Counted from the first letter of the stretch, positions 7,877 through 14,959 are shown. The stretch: 15,424 nt of DNA from Thermococcus sp. (GCA_021160985.1 JAGHBN010000064.1:1-15424), one strand, 5' to 3'. The notes: generated by a model from the letters alone, not told the origin. Numbers and translations are program-made.

Positions 7877-8395
7877 ATGGAGCTCAAGGTCAAGCACCCC
7901 CTCAGCAAGAAGGAGATTAAGGAGATAATCCGGGAGATGGCCGAGATTTTTGGTGATGAGATAGCGGCGAAGATGCTGAGGAAGAAGGACAGGGTGGAGG
8001 TCGCTGAATTCGACAAGACAACCGAAATCCTTCTCGTCAACGGGAAGCCCTTCTTCATAAGGCGCAGAGGCCTGATATTCCCGCTCGTTATAGCCCTTTA
8101 CGAGCTTTCCAACGAGGAGAAGCTGAGGGAGTGGCCTAGAAGGGTGGTCGTTGATGCGGGCGCGGTTCCGTTCATCCTCAAGGGCGCCGACGTCATGGCG
8201 GCCGGAATAGTTGACGCCGACGAGAACATCAAGGAGGGGGACTTTGTCTTCGTGGTCGAGGAGGACTACGGAAGGCCCCTGGCGATAGGCATAGCTCTGA
8301 TGGACGGCTGGACCATGAAAGAAAGACCCAAAGGCAAGGCGGTTAAGAACATCCACCACGCCAAGGACAGGATATGGGAGCTGACGGTGGGCTAA
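7877..8395 (+). CDS. PUA-domain RNA-binding protein, MCT-1/Tma20-like
   Basis: This 172-residue soluble protein has two parts. The N-terminal half (1-75) is alpha/beta and charged (L-S-K-K-E-I-K-E-I). The C-terminal PUA domain (about 87-165) runs from V-V-V-D-A-G-A-V-P through the hallmark G-A-D-V-M-A-A-G-I to G-I-A-L-M-D-G. This two-domain layout is that of archaeal relatives of eukaryotic MCT-1/eIF2D (DUF1947 plus PUA), thought to act in translation initiation or ribosome recycling. A GTG at 7871 is in frame, but GGAGGTG is 5 nt before the ATG at 7877. It lies between pyrF and ribL in the same tight cluster. The PUA fold is clear; the precise role is inferred from the family. Confidence 0.82.
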   Translation: MELKVKHPLSKKEIKEIIREMAEIFGDEIAAKMLRKKDRVEVAEFDKTTEILLVNGKPFFIRRRGLIFPLVIALYELSNEEKLREWPRRVVVDAGAVPFILKGADVMAAGIVDADENIKEGDFVFVVEEDYGRPLAIGIALMDGWTMKERPKGKAVKNIHHAKDRIWELTVG

Positions 8396-8396
8396 A

Positions 8397-8855
8397 ATGG
8401 AAGAAAAAACCCCGGAGAAAAAAAGAATTCGCGTCCTCGTCGGTGGAGTTTTTGACATCCTCCACGTTGGCCACATACATTTCCTGAACCAGGCCAAGTC
8501 ATTGGGAGATGAGCTTGTGGTCATAGTGGCCCACGATGAGACTGTGAGAAAGACAAAGCGCAGAGAGCCTGTAAACACAGCGGAGGATAGGGCTGAATTG
8601 GTGCGTGCCCTGAGAATGGTTGATGAGGTCTACATCGGCACCCCCGGGGCGATAGACTACGAGCTGGTGAAGAAAATAAACCCCGACATAGTGGCTCTCG
8701 GGCCCGATCAGGTTTTTTCCTGTGAAAGGCTCAAAGAGGAGCTCAGGAGGCACGGAATTCGCGCTGAGGTAATCAGAATACCTTATCTCTACAAGGATGA
8801 CAGGGCAAAGACGAGCAAGATAATCCAGAGGATTGTTGAGACTTATTGTGAGTGA
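8397..8855 (+). CDS. ribL: FAD synthetase (FMN adenylyltransferase), RibL type
   Basis: This 152-residue nucleotidyltransferase of the cytidylyltransferase-like fold transfers AMP from ATP to FMN to make FAD. The ATP-binding motif is G-G-V-F-D-I-L-H-V-G-H (16-26), and the second phosphate-binding motif is K-T-S-K-I (138-142). The two C-terminal cysteines characteristic of archaeal RibL are present (C109 and C151), which favours RibL over glycerol-3-phosphate or phosphopantetheine adenylyltransferases of similar size. The ATG follows the previous stop by 1 base, so this is the last gene of the cluster. A T-rich stretch (8872-8890) after the stop is a probable termination region, shared with the convergent operon. 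Confidence 0.88.
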   Translation: MEEKTPEKKRIRVLVGGVFDILHVGHIHFLNQAKSLGDELVVIVAHDETVRKTKRREPVNTAEDRAELVRALRMVDEVYIGTPGAIDYELVKKINPDIVALGPDQVFSCERLKEELRRHGIRAEVIRIPYLYKDDRAKTSKIIQRIVETYCE

Positions 8856-8906
8856 GTTATTTGAGGGGTTTATTTTATCGTTCTGATTTTATCCCCTGGA
8901 TTAACG

Positions 8907-9230
8907 TTAGGGTTTGAATTTTGAAAGGTACTCGCGCAGGAACTCAGGGTCTTCACGTTTAACCGCTTCCAGAAGTTCGTGGAGCTTTTTCTCTCCTATG
9001 GCCAGCCTCAGGTAGTAGTATAGGTTAACGGCGTCCTCCACTATGCTGCTCTGCCGCCGGCCTTCCTCCCCGTAAAGTTCTATGAGCTTCCTGTTCATGT
9101 CCCTGCTTATGTAAAGGGTCTTCTGCATTTTCTCCTTCTTTAGATTGTCCTTATCCTCCTTTTTCTTGGAGGGCTTTGTCAGGTCGTCAATGGAACCGTC
9201 GAAAAGCTTCGGGAGCTTACCTTTCGACAA
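8907..9230 (-). CDS. SegB-like ribbon-helix-helix DNA-binding partner of ParA
   Basis: This 107-residue protein has a highly charged, lysine-rich and probably disordered N-terminus (1-34). A ribbon-helix-helix-like region follows: strand T-L-Y-I-S (38-42), helix M-N-R-K-L-I-E-L-Y-G (45-54), turn, helix Q-S-S-I-V-E-D-A-V-N-L-Y-Y (about 60-72) and a C-terminal helix. A disordered N-terminus with a C-terminal RHH, encoded just after and overlapping a ParA gene, is the layout of crenarchaeal SegB. SegB binds DNA centromere-like sites and stimulates SegA. The start is TTG at 9230, supported by GAGGTGA 6 nt upstream; the first in-frame ATG would remove the 34-residue tail. It overlaps parA by 14 bases. 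No sequence-level identity to SegB was checked, so the name is by architecture. Confidence 0.65.
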   Translation of the reverse strand: MSKGKLPKLFDGSIDDLTKPSKKKEDKDNLKKEKMQKTLYISRDMNRKLIELYGEEGRRQSSIVEDAVNLYYYLRLAIGEKKLHELLEAVKREDPEFLREYLSKFKP

Positions 9231-9987
9231 TCTCGATCACCTCTTTTGTAAGCTTTGAGAAAGCTTTTGAGGCCCGGCTCTTCCTATCGAATTCAAATAT
9301 GCTGACTCCCTGGCTCTGGGCCTTTTCAAGGGCAATCGCCCTTGGTATTGTCGTCAGTATTGGGGCATCGGGATACACCTCTTTCAGCTCTTTCAGCCTC
9401 ATCTTCGGGACCTTTGTCTGGCGCGTGAACTTGTTTGGAACGAGTCCAAGCAGCTTGAGGTTCTCGTTGGTTTCCTCCCTTATCATCCTCATGAGGTTGA
9501 ACATCAGCTGCATGCCGATTACTCCAAAATAGCTGAGCTCGAGGGGGATTATAACGTAATCAGAGGCTGTGAGAGAGTTAACGAGGAAAATGCCCATACT
9601 CGGCGGGTTGTCTATTAGAACATAGTCGTAATCGGGGAGAACTGGCAGGAGGGCTTTTTCAAGACGCCTTTCCCTATTGTAGGCATTGATGATCTCTATT
9701 TCTCTCGCTGAGAGGTTCAGGTGGCTCGGAAGTAGATCGAGGTTTTCCCTGACATGTACGATTGCGTCATCCACGTTACTCTCGCGCGTCATCACAGTAC
9801 CCACGTTGTCCTCGGCGTATTTGAGAACGTCCATACCGATGAGTGCGAATGTCAGGTTGAACTGGGGGTCGATGTCCACAAGGAGAACTCTCTTCCCCAT
9901 ATCGGCTAACCCGTACCCGAGGTTTAGAGTCAGGGTCGTCTTGCCAACTCCTCCCTTTTGATTGGCTATGCTGATCACCACGGCCAT
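9217..9987 (-). CDS. parA: ParA/SegA-family DNA-segregation ATPase
   Basis: This 256-residue P-loop ATPase carries the deviant Walker A K-G-G-V-G-K-T-T (11-18) with the signature lysine K11, switch I D-I-D-P-Q (38-42) and Walker B L-I-D-N-P-P-S (124-130). These are characteristic of ParA/Soj/SegA proteins, which dimerise on ATP, bind DNA nonspecifically and move partner-bound cargo. It lacks an N-terminal HTH, so it is the small, chromosomal or SegA-like type. GGTGG lies 6 nt before the ATG. Upstream by 33 bases is ftsZ and downstream, overlapping, is the RHH partner gene, so partition and division genes look co-transcribed. MinD is excluded by the lack of a C-terminal amphipathic targeting helix and by the RHH partner. 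Confidence 0.88.
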   Translation of the reverse strand: MAVVISIANQKGGVGKTTLTLNLGYGLADMGKRVLLVDIDPQFNLTFALIGMDVLKYAEDNVGTVMTRESNVDDAIVHVRENLDLLPSHLNLSAREIEIINAYNRERRLEKALLPVLPDYDYVLIDNPPSMGIFLVNSLTASDYVIIPLELSYFGVIGMQLMFNLMRMIREETNENLKLLGLVPNKFTRQTKVPKMRLKELKEVYPDAPILTTIPRAIALEKAQSQGVSIFEFDRKSRASKAFSKLTKEVIEIVER

Positions 9988-10020
9988 AGAAATCCACCTA
10001 ATGGGTTAAAAGGGAAAGAA

Positions 10021-11259
10021 TCAGCTTATGTCCATAAAGTCGTCGAAAGCCCTCAGAGCCCGTGGAGATATTGCCCTTTCCTTCTTCCGCGCTATGGTGT
10101 TGAATATCCTGTCATCGGAGGGTCTCTCCGAAAAGCTCTTTATGGGTTCGATTATGTTGCTCTTGAAGCTCTCTCCAACCTGAAGGGCTTCCGCCCCTCC
10201 CAGGATGTTCGGGCTCTTGACGCCGGTCATTATGACCATAGCTCTGACAACTTTGCCCATGTCCTCGTCTATCCTTGCACCCCATTTGATTTCGCTTTTT
10301 TCACCGAGCCTCTCGTAGACAAGATCCATTGCACTGCTGATTTCGCCCAGACTGACGTCCGGACCGACTGTGAAGTGAACGAGTGCCTTGTCTCCGCTTG
10401 CGTATTCCACGTCCAGCATCTTGTTCTCGAGGGCGTTCTTGACGGCATCGACGGCCCTGTTGCTTGAGTCGCTTTCGCCGATTCCGATTAGTGCAGCACC
10501 GCCGTTGTGCATAACGCTGTAAACGTCGGCGAAGTCGATGTTCACCATGGACGGAAGCTTTATGGTCTCGGTGAGGCCCTTGACCATCCTGGCTATTATC
10601 TCGTCGGCGAACCGGAAGGCGGCGTTTATGGGGAGCTTCGGAACGAGCTTGAGGAGTTTGTCGTTTTCGATTATGATGACCGTGTCAGAGTAGTACATGA
10701 GGGCTTTTATCCCTGCCTTTGCCTTTTCAATCCTTACCTTGCCCTCGTTCCGGAAGGGAAACGTTACAACGCTCACGACGAGAGGCTCCCTGAAGCGACC
10801 GCTGTGCCTGGCACGTTCCTTAACAACCCTTGCAACCACTGGCGCGGCTCCGGTACCGGTTCCGTTGCCCATTCCTGCGGTTATGAACACAAGGTCAGCG
10901 TCACCTATTGTCTCCGCTATCTCGTGGGCGCTCGCCTCGGCGGCGCGGTAGCCTATCTCGGGGTCGCCGCCGGAGCCCTTACCCTGGGTTATCTCCCTTC
11001 CGAGAAGGAGCTTTTTGTGGGCTTTTGTCCTCGCAAGGTGCTGCGCATCGGTGTTCATGGCAATAAGCTCAGCCCCATGGACTCCAAGCTCATAAAGCCT
11101 CGTTATGGTATTGTTTCCGGAACCACCAACGCCTACAATTACAATCCTTATCAAATCCTCGACATCCTCACCATCCAAGCCAACGAAAGAGTCTCTCTTT
11201 GGCTTTTCGTCGTCTAGATCAATGTTTATTCCTGCCTGTTCCAGCAACTTAAACACCAT
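10021..11259 (-). CDS. ftsZ: FtsZ-family cell-division GTPase (FtsZ2-like by context)
   Basis: This 412-residue tubulin-superfamily GTPase would polymerise into the division ring. An N-terminal tail (1-35) precedes the GTP-binding start V-G-V-G-G-S-G-N-N (42-50), N-T-D-A-Q-H-L (69-75), the tubulin signature loop G-N-G-T-G-T-G (131-137) and the T7 loop N-I-D-F-A-D (240-245) that activates hydrolysis in the neighbouring subunit. The signature loop has Asn where most FtsZ proteins have Gly. There is extra sequence around 148-160 (E-R-A-R-H-S-G-R-F-R-E) compared with FtsZ1-type proteins as I remember them. The C-terminal tail (370-412) is basic. The gene lies 67 bases after a CdrS-like gene, as for ftsZ2 in haloarchaea. 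Which archaeal FtsZ paralogue this is needs a tree. Confidence 0.9.
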   Translation of the reverse strand: MVFKLLEQAGINIDLDDEKPKRDSFVGLDGEDVEDLIRIVIVGVGGSGNNTITRLYELGVHGAELIAMNTDAQHLARTKAHKKLLLGREITQGKGSGGDPEIGYRAAEASAHEIAETIGDADLVFITAGMGNGTGTGAAPVVARVVKERARHSGRFREPLVVSVVTFPFRNEGKVRIEKAKAGIKALMYYSDTVIIIENDKLLKLVPKLPINAAFRFADEIIARMVKGLTETIKLPSMVNIDFADVYSVMHNGGAALIGIGESDSSNRAVDAVKNALENKMLDVEYASGDKALVHFTVGPDVSLGEISSAMDLVYERLGEKSEIKWGARIDEDMGKVVRAMVIMTGVKSPNILGGAEALQVGESFKSNIIEPIKSFSERPSDDRIFNTIARKKERAISPRALRAFDDFMDIS

Positions 11260-11326
11260 GGCCCCAACCCCCTAGACCACATAGGGCTTTACTATAATCT
11301 GGATTTCACGTCTTATTTTATCCCGC

Positions 11327-11518
11327 TTATTTCATGATGTATTCTGGCGTTGAGCGTTCTTCAGTCTCAAACTGATAGAGCTCTTTTTTCAATAGCTCCC
11401 GAATCGCCGTTCTGATGATCTCGCTCCTGTTGGGATAAACCCCCTGTTTAACCAGCTGATCCATCGCTTTTATGAGGCCCTGTGGGAGCTGTACACTGAT
11501 TATCTTCATCTTGGCCAT
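11327..11518 (-). CDS. cdrS: CdrS-like ribbon-helix-helix (CopG/MetJ-type) regulator
   Basis: This 63-residue protein is essentially one RHH domain: beta strand K-I-I-S-V-Q-L-P (5-12) for DNA contact, helix 12-25, turn G-V-Y-P-N-R-S (26-32) and helix 32-46, then a short acidic tail. It should bind DNA as a dimer. In haloarchaea the small RHH protein CdrS is encoded next to ftsZ2 and controls division genes; its presence directly upstream of an ftsZ here is the reason for the name. GGTGG lies 7 nt before the ATG. It heads the ftsZ-parA-segB unit and faces an AT-rich near-palindromic stretch at its promoter, compatible with self-regulation. The RHH fold is very likely; the CdrS orthology rests on context and size. 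Confidence 0.78.
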   Translation of the reverse strand: MAKMKIISVQLPQGLIKAMDQLVKQGVYPNRSEIIRTAIRELLKKELYQFETEERSTPEYIMK

Positions 11519-11548
11519 TGATGTACCACCTGCGGGAGCAAGCCGCTG

Positions 11549-11577
11549 AAATAGTGATTAATTTAATTAGTTAAATA
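11549..11577 (-). promoter_or_regulatory. Promoter region of the cdrS-ftsZ-parA unit, with AT-rich near-palindrome
   Basis: On the minus strand a TATA-like TATTTAAC (11570-11577), preceded by GCAAAG as a possible BRE, would start transcription near 11548, about 30 nt before the cdrS ATG. Overlapping it, an AT-rich near-palindrome (TTAATTTAATTAGTTAA, 11559-11575) could be an operator for a small dimeric regulator such as CdrS. The extreme A/T content makes chance palindromes easy, so confidence is low. Confidence 0.35.
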
Positions 11578-11661
11578 CTTTGCGGCTTCGATTTAATATT
11601 GTGGTATTATCTTTTACAAAAAATTTTTGAAAATACTCCCTAGAACCTAATTTTTTTAAGT

Positions 11662-11690
11662 AGTGTACACACTTGTTCATGGGAAGTGTT
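11662..11690. promoter_or_regulatory. Cluster of AGTGT/ACACT half-sites between cdrS and cgi121
   Basis: A perfect 8-base palindrome GTGTACAC (11663-11670 region) is followed by ACACTT and, 9 bases later, its inverse AAGTGT (11669-11674 and 11684-11689). Three related half-sites within 29 bases, just upstream of the Cgi121 start in a divergent intergenic region, suggest a protein-binding site. No matching known regulator motif was recognised. Confidence 0.35.
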
Positions 11691-11724
11691 TTAACCTTTT
11701 TAAATCAGAAAGCTTGGGGGGTGT

Positions 11725-12132
11725 ATGGTGATCAAAATCGAAGGGGTAGTCGTCAAGAGGGTTTGGGTTCGTGACGTGGATAGCATAATCCCTTACCTTG
11801 GAGACAGGTTTCAGCTGGTTTCTGGGGAATGCGTTGAGGAAGTCCTCATTGCGGCATTGATAAGCATGCGGGCATTTGAAAGAGGGACCAACCGTGCGAA
11901 AACCCTTGGAGGTGAGCTTTTGCTCAGACTCGCCGGGACCCATCAGATTAAGGAGGCAATAAAACTCAGGGGTGCTGGCACTGGGCCGAGGTATCTCGTG
12001 GTGTTCGGCTCCGGTGAAGAGGCAGAGGAGTTCATTGGGCGGTTTGACTTGGGGGAATTGGAGCCGGAGCACTGCAGTGGGGAGAAACTCAAACCCCTTA
12101 TGGAGAAAGCCGCTCTTGTTGAGGCTTTGTAA
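11725..12132 (+). CDS. cgi121: KEOPS complex subunit Cgi121
   Basis: This 135-residue soluble protein resembles the Cgi121/CGI-121 family, including the hallmark stretch L-R-L-A-G-T-H-Q-I-K-E-A-I-K-L-x-G-A (about 67-84) and the C-terminal helix ending E-K-A-A-L-V-E-A-L. Cgi121 is a KEOPS subunit that binds the Bud32 kinase and the tRNA 3' end, helping form t6A at position 37 of ANN-decoding tRNAs. The ATG at 11725 is only 1 nt after GGGGGGTG, whereas the next codon, GTG at 11728, is 4 nt away, closer to the spacing of neighbouring genes, so the true start may be 11728. The other KEOPS subunits are not in the window. A TATA-containing promoter for the next gene begins right after the stop. Confidence 0.82.
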   Translation: MVIKIEGVVVKRVWVRDVDSIIPYLGDRFQLVSGECVEEVLIAALISMRAFERGTNRAKTLGGELLLRLAGTHQIKEAIKLRGAGTGPRYLVVFGSGEEAEEFIGRFDLGELEPEHCSGEKLKPLMEKAALVEAL

Positions 12133-12144
12133 CATTAGGTTCGA

Positions 12145-12158
12145 GATATATTTATAAA
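12145..12158 (+). promoter_or_regulatory. Strong TATA box of the aminotransferase gene
   Basis: GATATATTTATAAA is among the clearest TATA sequences in the window. Start of transcription would fall near 12178-12182, leaving a leader of about 15-19 nt with GGTGG 5 nt before the ATG. It gives the aminotransferase, GDT1-like and MFS genes a promoter separate from cgi121. Confidence 0.6.
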
Positions 12159-12196
12159 AGAGGCCCAATCAACATTGAGCCGTCAGGGTGGTGCTC

Positions 12197-13375
12197 ATGA
12201 GATATCGAAAAAGAAAATACTTCCTGGCCGGGAGGATAAATCTGATCCAGCGCTCTAAGATAAGGGAGCTCTTTGAAAAGGCCTCAAAGATGGAGGGGGT
12301 TATTTCCCTTGGCATAGGGGAGCCCGATTTTGACACCCCAGACGTGATAAAAGAGGCCGCCAAAAGGGCAATAGATGAGGGTTACACTCACTACACCCCC
12401 AACGCGGGAATCCCTGAATTCAGGGAGGCCATAGCGGAGTATTACCGTGAATTTTACCGGATCAGCGTCGATCCCTCAAACATCATAGTCACCGCGGGTG
12501 CCTACGAGGCCACGTATCTCGCATTCCAGTCCCTCCTCGAGCAGGGGGACGACGTCATAATCCCTGATCCCGCTTTTGTGTGCTATGTCGAAGATGCCAA
12601 GATAGCCGAGGCCGGAATCCTCCGCATTCCCCTCAGGGAAGAGAACAAGTTTAGAATAGACCCCGATGAACTGGTGGAGATGATAACAAAGAGAACAAGG
12701 ATGCTCGTCATGAACTATCCTAACAACCCAACCGGTGCAACCCTCGACAAAAAGACTGCCAAAGCCATCGGCGAAATAGCGGAGGATTACAACATCTACA
12801 TTCTGACCGACGAGCCATACGAGCATTTCCTGTATGAGGGAGCCAAACACTACCCGATGATCAAGTACGCGCCGGACAACACGATCATCGCCAACAGCTT
12901 TTCTAAGACCTTTGCAATGACCGGCTGGCGCCTTGGCTTCACGATAGCTCCCGCCCAGGTTATCCGGGACATGATAAAGCTCCACGCCTATGTTATCGGA
13001 AATGTTGCATCCTTCGTTCAGATCGCGGGAATAACGGCCCTCAGGGACAGGAGGAGCTGGGAAGCCGTTGAGAATATGAAGAGGGTTTACGACGAGAGAC
13101 GCAGGCTCGTCCTGAAATATCTCTCGAAAATGCCCCACTTAACGCCCTTCAGGCCAAAGGGAGCGTTCTACATCTGGGTTAAAATAGACCGGGAGCTTGA
13201 CATGAGCAGCGAGGACTTTGCGGACTGGCTCCTCGAGAACGCGAGGGTCGTCGTTATTCCGGGAACGGCCTTTGGAAAGCAGGGCGAAGGCTGGGTTAGA
13301 ATAAGTTATGCAACGAAAAAGGAGCAGCTGATAGAGGCAATGGAGCGCATGCAAGCCGCTCTCTCCAAGATCTGA
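12197..13375 (+). CDS. PLP-dependent class I/II aminotransferase
   Basis: This 392-residue fold-type I enzyme transfers amino groups between amino acids and 2-oxo acids. It shows I-S-L-G-I-G-E-P-D-F near 36-45, the N-x-N-P-T-G motif (N177), D205 in T-D-E-P-Y that pairs with the pyridine nitrogen, the PLP lysine K237 in S-F-S-K-T-F-A-M-T-G-W-R, and the substrate-carboxylate arginine in G-W-V-R-I-S-Y-A near the C-terminus. It strongly resembles the aromatic/alanine/aspartate aminotransferases of Pyrococcus as I recall them, but the amino-acid preference cannot be read reliably. A GTG at 12188 is in frame; GGTGG 5 nt before the ATG at 12197 decides the start. The GDT1-like gene follows after 10 bases. 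Confidence 0.93.
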   Translation: MRYRKRKYFLAGRINLIQRSKIRELFEKASKMEGVISLGIGEPDFDTPDVIKEAAKRAIDEGYTHYTPNAGIPEFREAIAEYYREFYRISVDPSNIIVTAGAYEATYLAFQSLLEQGDDVIIPDPAFVCYVEDAKIAEAGILRIPLREENKFRIDPDELVEMITKRTRMLVMNYPNNPTGATLDKKTAKAIGEIAEDYNIYILTDEPYEHFLYEGAKHYPMIKYAPDNTIIANSFSKTFAMTGWRLGFTIAPAQVIRDMIKLHAYVIGNVASFVQIAGITALRDRRSWEAVENMKRVYDERRRLVLKYLSKMPHLTPFRPKGAFYIWVKIDRELDMSSEDFADWLLENARVVVIPGTAFGKQGEGWVRISYATKKEQLIEAMERMQAALSKI

Positions 13376-13385
13376 CGGTGATATT

Positions 13386-13649
13386 ATGGAGGGCATCCTC
13401 ACCATATTCTTTGCCATTTTTCTTGCAGAGCTAGGGGACAAGACCCAGCTGGCGACCATGGCCTTTGCGGCCAGATACGGGTGGAAGGTAGCGTTTGTGG
13501 GGGCCATCCTGGGCCTGGGAGCGGTAAACCTTATCGGGGCACTCCTGGGCGACAAGCTGAGCGACGTAGTGCCCCTTGAGGTCGTTCACAAGGCTGCAGG
13601 GGTGCTATTTATAGTGTTTGGTGTCCTGATGCTGTTCGGAAAGCTCTAG
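13386..13649 (+). CDS. Half-size UPF0016/GDT1 (TMEM165-like) cation transporter
   Basis: This 87-residue membrane protein has three hydrophobic segments (about 3-18, 34-52, 68-85). The family motif E-x-G-D-K-T appears as E-L-G-D-K-T-Q (15-21) in the first. Full-size members such as yeast Gdt1, human TMEM165 and bacterial MneA have two such halves and move Mn2+ or Ca2+ against protons. A single half must pair with itself or with another half-protein. No second half is present in this window; the next gene is an MFS transporter. The start has a GGTGA 5 nt before the ATG, and the gene lies 10 bases after the aminotransferase stop. The family is clear; the metal is not known. Confidence 0.85.
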   Translation: MEGILTIFFAIFLAELGDKTQLATMAFAARYGWKVAFVGAILGLGAVNLIGALLGDKLSDVVPLEVVHKAAGVLFIVFGVLMLFGKL

Positions 13650-13660
13650 GAGGGAGGATT

Positions 13661-14866
13661 ATGGACAAAAGGTGGAGATCAGTCCTGCTTGACACGCTGG
13701 TCATGACTGCTGGCCTTGGAACTCTCACCATGATGTCAATCGCGAAGCCCGACCTCATCGGTCACTTTGGAATCGATAGCGATGCCTACGAATGGCAGCA
13801 CATCGCCTATGTTTTCGGTCTCTTCGTGGCATTTCTCCTCGGACACACCAAGCTCTACGAGGGCAGCTTCAAGAGGAGCGTTGCAATAGCCCTGAGCTGG
13901 GCGGCCGTTACTCAGGCTCTAATCCCGCTCGCCCCCAACTGGCAGACCGTTGTCTTCCTGAGGTTCATTCAGGGATTCGTAATCACGCTCGTTCCGCTCT
14001 TCAGCACCCAGATAGCCCACTTCTTCGTGGCCGAGAGGCCCTTCGCCAAGGGTATAATCCTCTCCGGCATCTTCTGGGGTGGTGTGTTTGGCAACATAAG
14101 CGGAAAGTACGCGGTTGAGGCTCTTGGCTGGAAGGGCGGCTTCTGGAGCACGGTCGTCATCATGTACGTCATCCTGGCCATCTGGTGGCTCTTCACCGAG
14201 GACTTTGAGATAATCCACAGAAACGAGTCCAGCACAAAGGTCAACGTCTGGAAGATGCCCTTCACCTGGGTTCTCGGTCTGACGTTCTTCCCAGCCCTGT
14301 GGGTGATCTTCACCATAGCCGGCTTCTCGGCTTCGCTCGGCTATGAAATCGGCTGGACCAAGGAGCAGGTGGTGGCCCTGAGCACCAGCCTGAACATATC
14401 AAAGGCTCTCTGGAGCATAGGGATGGGTTTTGTGGGCTACATGCTCTCAAGAAAGAACCCCACCTCAAGGGGGCTCTTCAAGGCCATCGTCCAGGTTATG
14501 ATATTCTCCTACGCGGTGGGCTTCGTCGGCCTGCTCGTGTATGCAAAGGCAATACTGGCGGGTAACTACACACTCGCCCTCGCTTCCGTTGTCCTCATTG
14601 GAGCCCTCCAGGGAACGGGGCCGGCGTTCTGGACCAGCGCTCCGGCCACATACCCGAAGGACATATTCCCGAAGGCAAGCTTTGCCCTTGGTCTCATCTC
14701 CAACTCAGCTAACGCAGTGGCCCCAACGGTAACTGACATACTAGCGAAGCAGAGCACCAGCCTGGCCCTGGGAGAGCTGGCCTTTATGCCGCTCCTGGGA
14801 ATCCTGATCCTTATAGCGGTCTCCAGGATGAAGCTCCCCGTGGAGGAGCTCGGCCAGTCCGCCTGA
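13661..14866 (+). CDS. Major facilitator superfamily transporter
   Basis: This 401-residue protein has about twelve hydrophobic segments in two blocks separated by a charged cytoplasmic loop (about 178-200), the layout of MFS secondary carriers. The fourth segment region has R-F-I-Q-G (101-105), resembling MFS motif B (R-x-x-Q-G) that couples proton and substrate movement. Many membrane-buried polar and aromatic residues (W-G-G, N-I-S-G near 139-148) are consistent with a solute carrier. The substrate cannot be inferred: the closest neighbours (aminotransferase, cation transporter) are not a clear pathway. GGAGGGA lies 5 nt before the ATG, 11 bases after the GDT1-like stop, so it is the end of that operon. 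A T-rich stretch follows. Confidence 0.85.
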   Translation: MDKRWRSVLLDTLVMTAGLGTLTMMSIAKPDLIGHFGIDSDAYEWQHIAYVFGLFVAFLLGHTKLYEGSFKRSVAIALSWAAVTQALIPLAPNWQTVVFLRFIQGFVITLVPLFSTQIAHFFVAERPFAKGIILSGIFWGGVFGNISGKYAVEALGWKGGFWSTVVIMYVILAIWWLFTEDFEIIHRNESSTKVNVWKMPFTWVLGLTFFPALWVIFTIAGFSASLGYEIGWTKEQVVALSTSLNISKALWSIGMGFVGYMLSRKNPTSRGLFKAIVQVMIFSYAVGFVGLLVYAKAILAGNYTLALASVVLIGALQGTGPAFWTSAPATYPKDIFPKASFALGLISNSANAVAPTVTDILAKQSTSLALGELAFMPLLGILILIAVSRMKLPVEELGQSA

Positions 14867-14872
14867 GCTCCA

Positions 14873-14884
14873 ATTTCTTTTTAT
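14873..14884 (+). terminator. Oligo-T transcription terminator after the MFS gene
   Basis: ATTTCTTTTTAT begins 7 bases after the MFS stop. Archaeal RNA polymerase terminates at such T-runs without need for a hairpin. Confidence 0.55.
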
Positions 14885-14920
14885 CCTGCTGCATGGAAGA
14901 AATTAGAAAGAAATTTTGCT

Positions 14921-14955
14921 GAAGCTTTTAGAAAAGCTTCGCCAAAGAAACTTTG
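14921..14955. repeat. Hairpin pair GAAGCTTTT/AAAAGCTTC and CAAAG/CTTTG
   Basis: A perfect 9-bp inverted repeat with a 2-nt centre (14921-14929 and 14932-14940) is followed by CAAAG-AAA-CTTTG (14943-14955). The first hairpin shares its apical CTTTT...AAAAG design with those starting at 14960 and 15247 but has different stem-base letters that still pair. It could be a partial third member of the repeat family. Confidence 0.55.
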
Positions 14956-14959
14956 CCCA

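Noticed and set aside
10507..11217. 236-residue open frame on the plus strand opposite ftsZ
   Set aside because: ftsZ is unambiguous on the other strand; this frame shows no recognisable domain.
12476..13138. 220-residue open frame on the minus strand opposite the aminotransferase
   Set aside because: Shadow frame; the aminotransferase has all catalytic residues.
13139..13555. 138-residue minus-strand open frame spanning the aminotransferase end and the GDT1-like gene
   Set aside because: Antisense to two supported genes, with no domain of its own.
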